Below are positions 47,268 to 58,249 of a stretch of DNA of 64,000 nt, one piece after another; position 1 is the stretch's first letter; every line of letters starts with the position of its first letter. The DNA comes from Guadua angustifolia (Eukaryota > Streptophyta > Magnoliopsida > Poales > Poaceae). Both the position numbers and the translations under genes were made by a program. The notes under the pieces were generated by a model. It was not told the origin of the DNA. It made no database searches and saw only the letters and a program-made list of their open reading frames with translations. The DNA lies in contig CM070517.1 of the NCBI GenBank assembly GCA_036346375.1, positions 16,719,161 to 16,783,160 on the forward strand. Direction: 5' to 3'.

Positions 47268-47486
47268 ATAACACTACTTCATGGGACACACTGCTCCAAT
47301 TAGATAAGGTACCTGGTTCATTCAATACAACTAGCTTGCGACATAAAACCATCCGCTTAAGGAGGTATGAGCTACGATACAATGGCCCCTTGGCCCGAAG
47401 GAGCCGACTTAGACAGCGATGGCTACGATACAATGGCCTAGCGGGCCACAGATGCATTACAACAGAGTAGTGAACGGTACAGAGTG

Positions 47487-47738
47487 CTTCGGTGAAGCAA
47501 CTACTGGAGGTACTAGCGACTTCTTTTTTGCCAGAAGGTTGCGCATACTCATCTTGAAACATGAGCAGAAGATGCAACACTCCACCTCTGGAAGAGACGT
47601 CCATTTTGAACCCTTCGGTGAAGCAACTACTGGAGATACTAGCGACTTCTTTCTTGCCAGGAGGTTGCGCATACTCATCTTGTAGCATGAGCAGAAGATG
47701 CAACACTCCACCTCTGGAAGAGACGTCCCTTCTCAACC
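47487..47738. repeat. 126 bp tandem duplication between LINE ORF1 and ORF2
   Basis: Copies at 47487-47612 and 47613-47738 start CTTCGGTGAAGCAACTACTG and end CCTCTGGAAGAGACGTCC, then a short variable tail. 126 is a multiple of three and the unit is open in several frames (42 codons). It lies in the short region linking the two ORFs. Confidence 0.92.
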
Positions 47739-49536
47739 CTCCAGGCTGGAGCCTTCCTTCGCCAGCAGCTTCCCTTTGCTTGCTTTCTTCTTGTTTTTGA
47801 GCTTGATTTTGTTCTGGTTCACCAGCTCCAGGATCGCTTCCACCGTCTCTTTGCTTATAGGCTTTTCGAAGTAGTTGGCTAACTGCTCAAACAAAACATC
47901 ATGTGAGAGATCACTGGGTGCGGAGTTTTGATGTGCTGGTGGAGAGAGCTGTTTAAGTTTTGATGCGAGAAGCTCTTGTGCTAACTGAATTGTGCCCTTG
48001 TTGGCCCCTATTCTTGCTTTCGTTTTTGCTGCTATTCTGGAACTTCTTCTATGGTTGCAACCTCTAGAAGTTTCACCTTGTTTCATTACCTCAGAATGAC
48101 ACCAGGTATTGAGGCTGGGGGGTGTTTGGATGATAGGAGGTTCAGGGTTGTGTGAAACAGCACTTAAGAATTCTTCAAGGCAAACCTGGCTATTTGTTAA
48201 ATTATGTTCTGTGAGCTGGGAGTCGTGCACTGGCTCTGAAGAAGCATCTAGCACCAGAGGTTCTTGCACTAAGGATTGCAGGACTGAATCGGTAGAACTG
48301 AGTGTGGGTTCTGTAGGGGCATCAGAGCTTAGATTTTCCCAGGCTGGCGGCGGTAACACCTCAGCCTGTTTTATTACCAGGTGGTTAACATCTGGTGCTA
48401 TGAAATTCTGGGAAGTAGCTAGCGAGGCTAAAGGCTGAGCTTGTATGTTATCCTGGGCGTCAGTTTCTGTTGTGGTTTTATGCTGGGAGGTAGGTAGTGA
48501 TTGGGAGACCTGGGAAGTAGCTAGTGTTTGGGAGGCCTTCCCATTTGAACGGCTAAACTCCCCAGACTGTGTGCTCAGAGGTGTTTCAGGATCCAGACTG
48601 TCTATTTGAACGAGTTGGGCAGGTGAACTAGGAAGATGTATAATATTGCGCTCATGCAGAGCCACATTTGTGCCGATAACAGAGACTTCAGGTAGAGCCG
48701 TGCGGGCAGAGTGCTGGCAATTAAAAGAGGTTGCATTATTACGCACCTGCAGGCCCAGCTGAGCATCCTTAGAGTAGGACCCAATCTTCCCCTTGATCTC
48801 CTGGTTGATTTGAGGCTTCGTTGGACCGCCGCGGAGCTTGACTTGTGCAATCTCAGCTCCAGTGCTGGCTTCCAGTCGCTCTCCAAATCCGGCTTCCTTG
48901 ATAGGCTCGGCGAAAGTCACCCTCTTCTTGTCCTTTGGCAGTTCCTGCTTCTTTGACATCCAGCTGGTCTTGATCAGCTTTTGTGGCACCTGCTGGAGCA
49001 CCGAAGGGAGTTGCCGGAAGCGCCGTGAAGACGATCCGGCGATACCACGCCGAGAGGCACTGAGGCAATCATCAGCGCCCCCCCGGCATCTTGAATCGCA
49101 AACCCAGCTGGACCTGCTGCGGTGCTTGCGGGCTCTGCTATGGTGATCTTCGCGGTTGCAGTCTTCATCGTCGTCGTGGTCGTCGTAGCGGCGGCGGTGT
49201 CCATACTCCCTGCCTCTTGCTTGGTCTGCTCGGTCCCTTTTCTCCCCCACTTCATCTGGGGCCCCGTAGGACCAAACAAATTCCCGGCGATGCTTGCGAT
49301 TTTGGAGCCCGCCAAAGCTGCCACTCCCCCGGAGGAAGGAAAGATCTTCGACGATCTCCGGTGGTTTCGGAGGTTGAAAACCTGTCCACGCTTCAAGTCT
49401 GTTAGCTCATCATAGTGAATAGCCACCTGCGAGAGAGGAACATTGGTTGGGGGGAGTTCCCTGTCAGGCTCTATCACGGTCAGTGAAACTTCCTTCGGAA
49501 TATCAGATGGATCCGAACACCAGGCCCAGAGGTCGA
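47733..49536 (-). pseudogene. LINE ORF1 (gag-like), N-terminus missing, one frameshift
   Basis: From 49536 the minus frame reads LWAWCSDPSDIPKEVSLTVI and QVAIHYDELTDLKRG. This is the C-terminal end of the DUF4283-like region of plant LINE ORF1; its start has been lost through 5' truncation. The long frame 49250-47733 takes over after a shift near 49250-49100. It is rich in Arg/Asp and then Ser/Thr/Pro/Gln, and ends with a Lys-rich tail (ELVNQNKIKLKNKKKASKGK). ORF1 proteins bind the LINE RNA. No zinc knuckle was seen in what remains. Confidence 0.75.
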
Positions 49537-49762
49537 TGTTCTGGATTCCTCTATCTTCACAGTTTCTATAATCAGTCAATAGCAGTTTCTAACTGTTAAT
49601 CCAATACTATAATCGTTTCATTTGTTCTGCTGCAGGATCGGGTGAAAATTTGAGATCTATGTTTTGGATTCCTCTATCTTCACAGTTTCTATAATCAGTC
49701 AATAGCAGTTTCTAACTGTTAATCCAATACTATAATCGTTTCATTTGTTCTGCTGCAGGATC
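49536..49762. repeat. Tandem repeat flanking the LINE, period about 123 bp
   Basis: Two copies of ATGTTYTGGATTCCTCTATC followed by the same 80 bp, ending TGCTGCAGGATC, linked by GGGTGAAAATTTGAGATCT. Degenerate copies lie left of the LINE at 43385-43450, so the LINE landed in a pre-existing tandem array. Confidence 0.85.
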
Positions 49763-50347
49763 CAGGAACCAAGTTTTATATAATACACCAAGAAATTCAC
49801 TGCATTACGGTTCATCGGCTTGTCTATTTTGACATCTTGGAACAATGTTTGATTTATTCAGGATCGAGTCTATGTACGTACCGACGAATTGTTCAGCAAG
49901 GGCAAAAGTGCAGCTGCTTGGCTGTGTGTGCACGGTGATTTGAGACGCTGCGACGCCCGCCAAGTCCTCGGCAGTAGGCACGAGCCCGCTTGCTTTCCAG
50001 ATAGGCCGCGCGCCGAACTGTGAGACCGCGGGATGCCTCGGCTCGGCACAAACTGAAAGTGCGGAAAACGCTCGGCCGCGCTGCGGTAGGCAGATGGGCC
50101 GCGCGAATCGCTAGGCCTGGCAATTCTAGGAGTACGTACAGTTGTGGGAATCATTGTTCTCTCTATATATATTCTTATCGTGTCATTAAAAATAAAGTTT
50201 AAGATAGTTTTTATAATAGATGATATCTTAATTTGTCTCTGTGGTATTTTATAATATTTTACGAAAAAGTATTTATTATAGATAATAACTCATATAACGG
50301 TGTTTTATGCCGTCTATATAGTCGTCTCTACACGAAGAGATAGCTGT
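49763..50347. other. Unassigned sequence before gypsy element 2
   Basis: A GC-rich stretch (49930-50120) followed by AT-rich sequence. No domain or repeat recognised. Confidence 0.5.
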
Positions 50348-51142
50348 TGTCGGTGTACTTTGCACCGGGGTACCCTCTCCGCCGCAGAATAATAGGCCCA
50401 AGCGGCTGGCCAGGCGTGGCTCCTGGCGGCGGTGGGTGATCATGCCACTTTCGCGGTGCAGTAAGCCTGGCGGCTTTGGCGAGTGTCTTGAGCGTCGGGC
50501 CCCATTCGTCAGGCTACGAAGGCAACCAAAGGAATGAGGAGAAGGTTTCGCCTCGAAGTCTCCTTCCCCTGACATGCTGTGTCAGGGCCATTAATTGCGG
50601 AGAATGCTGCCATCGACACGACGACGGTCCATCCCTCTGACGCCTCTCACCAAACCCGTTGCAGGAGTGTCATATCCCGGGCGGACCGGGCGAAGCCTCG
50701 CAGTGGCATTAAATGGGGCTTGAAGGACAAGGCTACAGCGACGAGCGTAATAAATGAGTCATGGGTCAGTGAGATAAGACTCGAATGATGGGTGTAATTA
50801 ATGAGTCATAGATCAGCATAGCGTCACCTTCTCATTTGCCCGGGCCAGCCCGTCTATATAAGGGCGCCTCGATGCATGAAGGAGGAAGTGGGTAGGTCGG
50901 TCGATAGAGCTAAGACTTGGAGAAAGAAGAAAAAGACTAGAGGAGTTATTGTAATCGCTTCCACATTTCCTCAACAAAGGTCTAGTAGAACATAGGGCTA
51001 TTACCCACGCTAGGGGCCCGAACCTGGGTACATCACCGTGTCCATTGATCTGTTGATCCCTGGGGTTCATCGTGAGAGAGTCGTTAGGGTTTCCATACCT
51101 TCCATCCTGGGAGTAGTCAACCCTGTTCGTTGACGGGGTCCT
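50348..51142 (+). repeat. 5' LTR of gypsy element 2 (3' end lost)
   Basis: Matches the 3' LTR from its start to GACGGGGTCCT, but lacks the last 25 or so bases (ATCTGGTGGAATACGCCGAC). The TATA box is CGTCTATATAAGGG at about 50851-50864. It has only one degenerate minisatellite unit where the 3' LTR has seven. Confidence 0.85.
50851..50864 (+). promoter_or_regulatory. LTR TATA box
   Basis: CGTCTATATAAGGG is conserved in both LTRs (also near 61587-61600) and drives the element's transcript. Confidence 0.75.
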
Positions 51143-51164
51143 GCGCCAGGTAGGGGGCTAGTGG

Positions 51165-53075
51165 TTGGCTCACCTGGCCATCTCTCCGGCGGATTCCGGT
51201 CTTCTGTCCGAAAGGACCTTGCCTCTGGTGATGGCGGGTTCACACTCGCAGCGACAAAAGGTGGCGGAGGCTAGCAGCGCCCAGAACATGTCTCGGCACT
51301 CTCGCTGGACGAGGGATCGCCTCACGCCGCCCCCTGGCCGCGGCCGAACTTCTGGTCCGGCGTCGGTTGGCCATGGAGGCCGCCACTCCGGCCCAGAACC
51401 TGTATGCGTTCCGTCTCCTCATGAATCACCCTCCGGTGGAACTTGCGGGAGACTCCCCGGCCACACCGTGGCTGCGGGATATTGCTGGCCTAGTGGATGC
51501 GGCCCAGCTCCCTGTAGGGATGCCCGACCGGTCCGGGACCGTCGGTACCCCTCAGCCAAGGGTGCACGTCGATCGCACCCAAGCTTCCAGCCGCCCCAGC
51601 GGGAAGCGCTCTAGCCAGGAGGGCTAGAGTAAAGGAAAGGGCGTGCAAGAAGAAGATCCCAACTCCGCGAGGAGCCGTGAGGACCTGAGGATCCATCTGG
51701 AGAAGCGTCGCCGGTGGCACGGCGGTGATCTGCGTGATCACCTGCAGCGTCATCGTGCTCGCGACGGACGGATGGCCCCTGGGGTGAGAGTTCCTCTCGC
51801 AACTCTCACCCTCCGAGCGAGGAGGAAGTCCACTCCTCCAACTCTCTGGGGAGTCGCGATCCGCACTCCCCGGCACGGTCTCCGGGTCGAGGTTCAGGTG
51901 GACGGCAGGATTCCCCCTACGGCGTTGGATGCCAGGCGTTTTCCCGACGGTTGCGCCGTGTGGCGTGGCCCGAGAGGTTTCACCGGGCCTCTATCGAGAA
52001 GCACGACAGCACCACCAACCTAGAGGAGTTCTTGCAGATCTACACCACAGTGGTGCGTGCCACTGCGTCTGAGAAGACCATGGCCAACTACTTCCCAATG
52101 GCCTTGACGGGGTCCGCCTAGTCCTGGTTGTTGAACCTCCCTCGAGGATCTGTGCACTCGTGGGAGGAATTGTGCAGCCTCTTCGTCACCAACTTCCAAG
52201 GCTCCTTCGCACAGCTGAGCGTAGAGGATGATCTCCATGCCCTCGAGCCGGAAAAGGGGGAGTCGTTGCACGACTTCAATCGGCGATTCTACCACTGCCG
52301 CAACACGATCCCCCGAATCTCTGAGCAGTCGGTCGTTATCACCTTCCGAAGAGGCGTTCGCGACCACAAGATACGGGAAAAATGGTAACCCGTGACATCA
52401 CCACCACCTCCAAGCTCTTCTCCTGGCGCTGAAGTCTTGTGGGTGTGAAGCTTCGAGGGCGGTGTCTGGCGTAAGAGAGGACGGCCGGAGACCTCGAGGG
52501 CCACAGCCTACAAGCAAGAAGCGCTAAGCGTGATCAGTTGAGACCAAAGGGTCTGACCGCCGGCCTTGCGTGAAAACGCCGCCGCGAGGCGCGCCTTGAC
52601 CGCCGTGTTGGCGGGATATTGCCCGCGACCGTGGGATATCTGCCGTGGCCGGCGTGGCGACCACCGCGGTTGAAGGGACGACCGCCGCGAGGAGAAGGAG
52701 GGCAAGCCTTTCTGCCCGATCCATCGGACCAACACTTATGGCCTAGACAGTTGCCAGGTCGTGAGCAAGATGGTCGAGCAACGGCTCAAGGAGCGTCGCC
52801 CTCACGACGATGACCAAGACAAAGACCCCGCCTCGCTGGCCTTCCAGCAGGCGGATCACGCCGTGGCGTACATTCATGGTGGTTCGTCCACCTATCCCTC
52901 CCACGCATCCTATAAGCGGCTGAGGAGGGAAGTCTGCACTACGGCGTCGAGTTCAGGGGCGTGTTGGATGCTGAAGTGGTCGGAGGAGCCGATCACCTTC
53001 AGTCGAGATGACCACCCTGAGAGCACTGCCGGCATAGGTCACCTTCCGGTCGTGGTCTCGCCCGCGATCTAGAAT
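51165..53075 (+). pseudogene. Gypsy 2 gag region, heavily broken
   Basis: Pieces in several frames: 51367-51627, 51643-52023 and 52128-52388. The last, WEELCSLFVTNFQGSF through LHDFNRRFYHCRNTIP to RRGVRDHKIREKW, is the retrotransposon gag capsid domain. An in-frame stop at 52120 (between TGSA and SWLLNLPRGS) and several shifts break it. 52761-53072 covers the stretch before the protease. Confidence 0.8.
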
Positions 53076-53552
53076 GTGAAGCTTGGGCGAGTGCTGTTGG
53101 ACGGAGGGAGTTCTCTCAACCTCCTGTCCTTCGAGGCATTCCGGGCGCTCCAGGTGTCAAACCAGGAGTTACGCCTGGCCTTGCCCTTCTACGGTGTAGC
53201 CTCGGGGGCTGGCATGGTCCCCCTGGGTCAGGTGCGCCTCCCCGTCACCTTCGGGGAGGAAAGCAACTTCCGTACGGAGCTGGTCAACTTCGAAGTCGCC
53301 GATTTCGACCTCCCGTACAATGCCATACTTGGCCGGCCGACGTTGGCCAAGTTCATGGCGGTAACCCACTATGGATACATGGTGGTGAAAATGCCAGGGC
53401 CTGGTGGCCCCATAGTCATCTGGGTGGACAGGCCAGAAGCCTTGCGTTGTCACAAGCGCGTACTGGACCTGGCCGATGCCACCTGCATGAAGCCGGCTGA
53501 TGCCACCTTTTCGGAAGCCGCTCAGGTGCAGACCCGCACCTCGCCCGGCTAG
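53076..53552 (+). pseudogene. Gypsy 2 aspartic protease domain
   Basis: Reads GRVLLDGGSSLNLLSFEAF, the retropepsin active site in its D-G-G-S form common in this lineage. It is followed by FEVADFDLPYNAILGRPTLA. It is followed by a stop and then the reverse transcriptase in other frames. Confidence 0.85.
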
Positions 53553-53716
53553 GCTGGCGAGGTAAAGGTGGTCTCCCTGAGTGAGGGCGAGCCCTGGAAG
53601 TCCATCTTCATTGGCGCCAGCCTCAACGCCAAATAGGAAGACACGCTCGTCACCTTCCTCCGATCCAATTCCGACGTGTTAAGCAGCAACCGTCGATATG
53701 ACTGGGTCCCCGGGAG

Positions 53717-56700
53717 GTGATCGAGCACCGACAACTTCACGCTCTCGAGTCGCCGGTCCATCAGAAGGTCCGGCGCCAAGCACCAGAGCGGCAAGACGCC
53801 ATTCGGGAGGAGGTAGAGAAGCTGCTACGTGCAGGGATCGTTCAGAAAGTCTCTCACCCTGAGTGGCTTGCCAACCCTGTGCTTGTTAAGAAGTCCAACG
53901 GAAAGTGGCGGATGTGTGTCGATTTCACTAACCTCAACAAGGCCTGCCTGAAGGTTACCCCTTGCCGCTTGTCAATCTCATCGTCGGCTCGACGGCAGGA
54001 TGTGAGCTGCTGTGCTTTCTAGATGCATACTCAGGGTACCACCAGAATAGCATGGCAGCAGAAAATGAAGAGAAAACCGCTTTTGTAACACCCATGGGCG
54101 TTTATTGTTATATCAGAATGGCTTTTGGGTTAAAAAATGTTGTCGTCCACAAATAGGGCGCAATCTTGAGGTGTACGTCGATGACCTGGTCGTAAAAGTG
54201 AAAAAGAGTGAATATTTGATTGAAGACCTGGAGGAAACCTTCGTCAACCTCCAAAAGAATCACTTGAAGCTCAACTCCGAGAAGTGCGTGTTCGGCGTGC
54301 CCTCCGGAAAGCTGTTAGGGTTCCTCGTGTCCAGGCGGGGCATTGAGGCCAACCCTGACAAGATAGCAGCCATTGAACACATGAAGCCACCAGTTCGGCT
54401 CAAGCAGGTGCAATGCCTGGTTAGTCGCCTGGCCTCCCTCGGGCGATTCATCGCCCGGCCAGGAGAAAGAAGCCTACCCCTTTTCTAGCTACTGAAGAAG
54501 ACGAACCACTTCGAGTGGACTGAGGAGGCTCAGCGAACATTTGAAGATTTGAAGCAGTACCTCTCCTCCCCACCTGTACTGGTCGCCCCTCAGCCTGGCG
54601 AACCATTGCTCCTGTACATCGCTGCTACCCTAGCGATAGTGAGTCTTGATCTTTGGTGGCGGAGAGGAAAGGCATCGAAGCTTGATCTACTACGTCGACA
54701 AGGTCTTTGCCGAGGCGAGACCAGATACATAAGCGCGAAGATGTTGTCTGTTGTCTGGTGGCGTCCAGGAAGCTGCGGCACTATTTTCAGGGGCGAGAGA
54801 TTACGATGGTCACTGCCTACCCCCTGCGAGAGATCCTTCACAACCGGGAAGCAGAAGGCCTTATGGCCAAGTGGTCGGTAGAGCTGGGGGAATTCTGTCT
54901 CAAGTTTGTACCCTGCACCGCCATCAAGAGCCAGAAGCTAGCGGAGTTTGTCGCCGAATGGACTCCTGTCGCTCTTGAAGTTGAAGAAATCCCCGCGCCT
55001 TCCCCCTGGACTCTATTTTTCGACGGCTCCTTCAGGCTCGAAGGCGCGGGGGCTAGGATTGTCCTAGTCTCCCCGACCGGTGACGTCCTCCAATACGTGG
55101 TCGCTCTCGACTTCAAGGCCATCAACAACATCGCCGATTACGAGGGCCCGCTGGCAGGGCTGCGCGCCGCCTCGGCGTTAGGCGTTCGACACCTCCAAGT
55201 CAAAGGTGACTCCCTGCTGGTCATCAACCAAGCGCGGAAAGAATTTCAATGCTCTGACTCTACCATGGCCGCCTACTTGGCGGAGGTCAGGAAGGTGGAG
55301 TGCCACTTCGAAGGACTGGGATATATCCATATCCCTCGACGCGACAATCACATGGCGGGCGGGCTTTCACGGCTCACGTCCTCAAGAACCTCTGTTTTGG
55401 TCGGGGTCTTTGAAGAAAGACTATCACGACCGTCCATCGCTGCCCTTAGTTCGGACGGGAACGATGGTGCAGCCGTCACGACCTCCGATTCAGGCGAGGA
55501 GGGCGGTGCGGCTGTCGCGGCCTCCGATTCAGGGAGGGTAGGCAACGCACCCGCCTCAGCCCCTAGATCCGGGAGGGAAGGCGGCGGTGCCGCCGATGCG
55601 GCACCTAGGGAAAAGCCTGGCCAAGCGGAGTACCCGGCGATCACCGTGTGATTGCCACTCTTGGCCGGGAAGGTCAGTGGATGTATCCCATCCTAGCCTT
55701 CCTGCGAGACCGAGTGATCCCCGACGATGATGCCTCAGCTGAGAAGATTGCACGCAAGGCCAAGTGCTATACTTTGGTAGGTGGGGACCTATACCGTCGG
55801 AGCAGAAGCGGAATTCTACTAAAGTGCATCACTCGGGAAGAGGGGAGCGCCCTGCTCTTTGATATCCATGGAGGCATGTGCGGGAGCCATATGTCCGGTT
55901 GGACGCTTGTCGACAAAACGTTCCGCCCAGGATTTTATTGGCCTACTGCCCTTTAGGATGCTTGCGAGCTAGTGAGGAGATGCGAAGCATGCCAATTATT
56001 CGCCAGGCAAATCCACCGACCGGCCCAAGCTCTGCAAACTATCCCGCTCTCTTGGCGTTCGCGATCAGGCATTGAATATTCAGGCCCGTTCATGCTGAGC
56101 CACGAAACTTCACCCACTTGTTAAATCGCCATCGACAAATTCACCAAGTGGGTCGAAGCTGAAGCAGTACGTGCCACCACAGCTTCCGCTACTATCAAGT
56201 TCATCCACGGGATCTTCACCCGCTTTGGTGTCGCCATTCGCATCATCACCGACAACGGCACTTCGTTCACCAATAGCGTCCTTCACAGGTTTTACGAGGA
56301 GATGGGCACCAAGGTATGCTTTAGCCGGTTGCCCATCCAAGGAGCAATAGCCAAGTGGCGTGCAAGCTACCGGTCTTTGAGGCTTGAAGACCAGAGCATT
56401 TGATCGACTCCATAAGCGAGGGGCGCGATGGACGGAAGAACTCCCGGCTGTGCTGTGGTCGCTTCGGACCACACCTAGTCGGGCGATTGGAGAAACGCCT
56501 TTCTTCCTGGTCTTCGGCGCCAAAGCTGTCCTCTCGTCCAAGCTGTCGCTCGGCTCGCCGCGTATCTCGGCGTTCAGCGAGGAAGGACAAGAAGACCTCC
56601 GCGGAGAAGATGTCAACCTTCTGGAGGAGGTGCGCGACCGGGCAGCCTTGCACGCCGCCCGGTACCAACAAAGTCTCAGGAGGTACCACGCCACGCGGGT

Positions 56701-56905
56701 CTGCGAGAGGACACTGGCAGTAGGTGACCTGGTCTTGTGTATAATCCAGACGCATGCCGGTCTCCACAAACTGTCTCCCCGATGGGAGGGCCCCTTTAAG
56801 GTGGTCTCAGTATCTCTACCCGAAGCGGTCCGGTTGGCCATTGAGGACGATCAAGAGCTGGCCAACTCCTTCAACGTGGAGTTGTTGCGCAAATTTTACC
56901 CCTAA
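53717..56905 (+). pseudogene. Gypsy 2 reverse transcriptase, double RNase H and integrase, defective
   Basis: The RT reads WRMCVDFTNLNKACLK and, shifted, LDAYSGYHQNSMAAENEEKT, then the catalytic EVYVDDLVVK (about 54170). RNase H follows brokenly (54480-54840). A second RNase H at about 55000-55370 reads WTLFFDGSFRLEGAGA, LQVKGDSLLVINQ and IPRRDNHMAGGLSRL. The integrase has a zinc finger (CELVRRCEACQLFAR after a stop) and core segments FTKWVEAEAV and IITDNGTSFTN. The expected N-G-Q-x-E stretch is garbled around 56335-56390, and the catalytic Glu seems to be Ala. A C-terminal part reads RRYHATRVCERTLAVGDLVL through LSPRWEGPFKVV to NVELLRKFYP (stop 56905). At least six stops or shifts. Confidence 0.88.
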
Positions 56906-57118
56906 AGCTGTAAGTACCCAGCAGTTCACTCTGATCGGTTGTGTGGGTGAGTTTTTCCCCCGGTTGATCGGCGACTGTTGGCGGTTAGTAAAGTTGTTTT
57001 GCCTTAAAGGCTTCTGCTTTATTCTCCTTACTTGTCCCCTGATGGGTAGTATTGCGCGGGGGTGTCATGGGTTCCGGCGGTTTGGCCGCTCCTTGTTGAT
57101 CTCACGGTAACACGGCAT

Positions 57119-57920
57119 TAGCGTCATCACGAGGGCCAGGCGACCAAGCGTGAGTGTGGCACGGTGACTCAAACGCAGCTCGCACACCTCGGGTTAGCTC
57201 CACGAAGCACCGCTGGCTGTCACCGCGAGCACCGCAAGCCCAATACCACTCCTGGGAACCTGCTCCCATACCACGCGATGCCGCGGGCTGATTCCGAATC
57301 ACAAGAGCCTAAGTTCCAAAGAAAAGAACCATGACATACCCGCGCAAGAGCTTGCGTTCTTCAATATGTTTCCTGCGTACTTTCCCCGCGGTAGCCTGGC
57401 GAGCAGGTGAGCAATCATGCCCTGCTCGCCGGGCGGTAAGTCCGCGTGTGGGCCTAGCGGGCAGGTGGGAGATCACGCCCTATCCACCGGGCGAGTAGGT
57501 GGGCGGCCATGCCCTACTCGCCAGATGATTGGCTCCCGTGACCAGCCTGGGGGCTGGTCGCCCGGTGGCCTATAGCAAAGATAAGTTGCTCACCCTAGCA
57601 GTATCAACTTGTCTTTAGCATCGGCACCCTATTGGGTTGAGTTGTGCGTGGTTGTCACTGGCCCTAAAAACCTGATGACTCCTCGTTGATAAAAGGAAAT
57701 GCCCAGTATTTGCGTCGCAAGGACGGGTGACCGGGAGTGCGAGTGTGGCACGGTGACTCAAATGCGGCTCGCACACCTCGGGTTAGCTCATGGCTAATCA
57801 TTGGTTTATCTACACGAGCGCCGCAAGCCCGATATTGCTCCTGGGAGCCTATTTCCTTGTCGTGCAATGCTGCGGTCAGATTCCAAGGGATCATAAGGAT
57901 ATAAGTTTCAAAAGGGCGGG
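57119..57920. repeat. Direct duplication of about 200 bp downstream of pol
   Basis: 57119-57320 and 57710-57920 share GTGAGTGTGGCACGGTGACT-type sequence, CAAAYGCRGCTCGCACACCT, CGGGTTAGCTC, then CGCAAGCCC and CCTGGGA-CCT blocks, with small indels. Between them lies a small minisatellite array. Confidence 0.75.
57398..57540. repeat. Internal copy of the LTR minisatellite (two to three units)
   Basis: Units with GCGAGCAGGTGRGCRATCAT, GCCCTGCTCGCCGGGCGGTA and AGTCCGCGTG match the array in the 3' LTR at 60802-61203, here placed in the non-coding region between pol and the antisense ORF. Confidence 0.8.
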
Positions 57921-58249
57921 AGTCAGTGACAACCTTACGCAAAGATTTAAGCCTTCGCTTACATACATCCTGCATGTTTTGCTCAATCTTCGTTCGCGTT
58001 ATCGCAATCACTCAAAAAACAATGTCTAAGTATCGACCTAACCTGAGTGTTTAGGTTCGCATCATGACAAGGTTGGGGGCTGATTGCCCGATGATTGAGT
58101 TGAGCGAGCACAACCAAAATGCGAACAGACAAACATGCATAGGTAAAACCAGAAAATGCCAACTTCATTACAATTGCTAAGATTGTTCTGGCATACAAAA
58201 AAACAGGAACAGAAAGAAATGAAGAAAATGAAGGAAGCGGCCCGGGCCA

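Larger units (their letters stand above)
43456..49536 (-). mobile_element. L1-type LINE, 5'-truncated, minus strand
   Basis: The T run at 43456-43464 is the poly(A) tail read from the other strand. ORF2 and ORF1 follow to the right, and the element ends inside ORF1. TGTTCTGGATTCCTCTATC occurs close to both ends (43431-43449 and 49537-49555) and is the likely target duplication. The left copy is separated from the T run by GGGTGAAA, and the host locus is itself a tandem repeat, so the exact duplication is uncertain. Confidence 0.88.
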
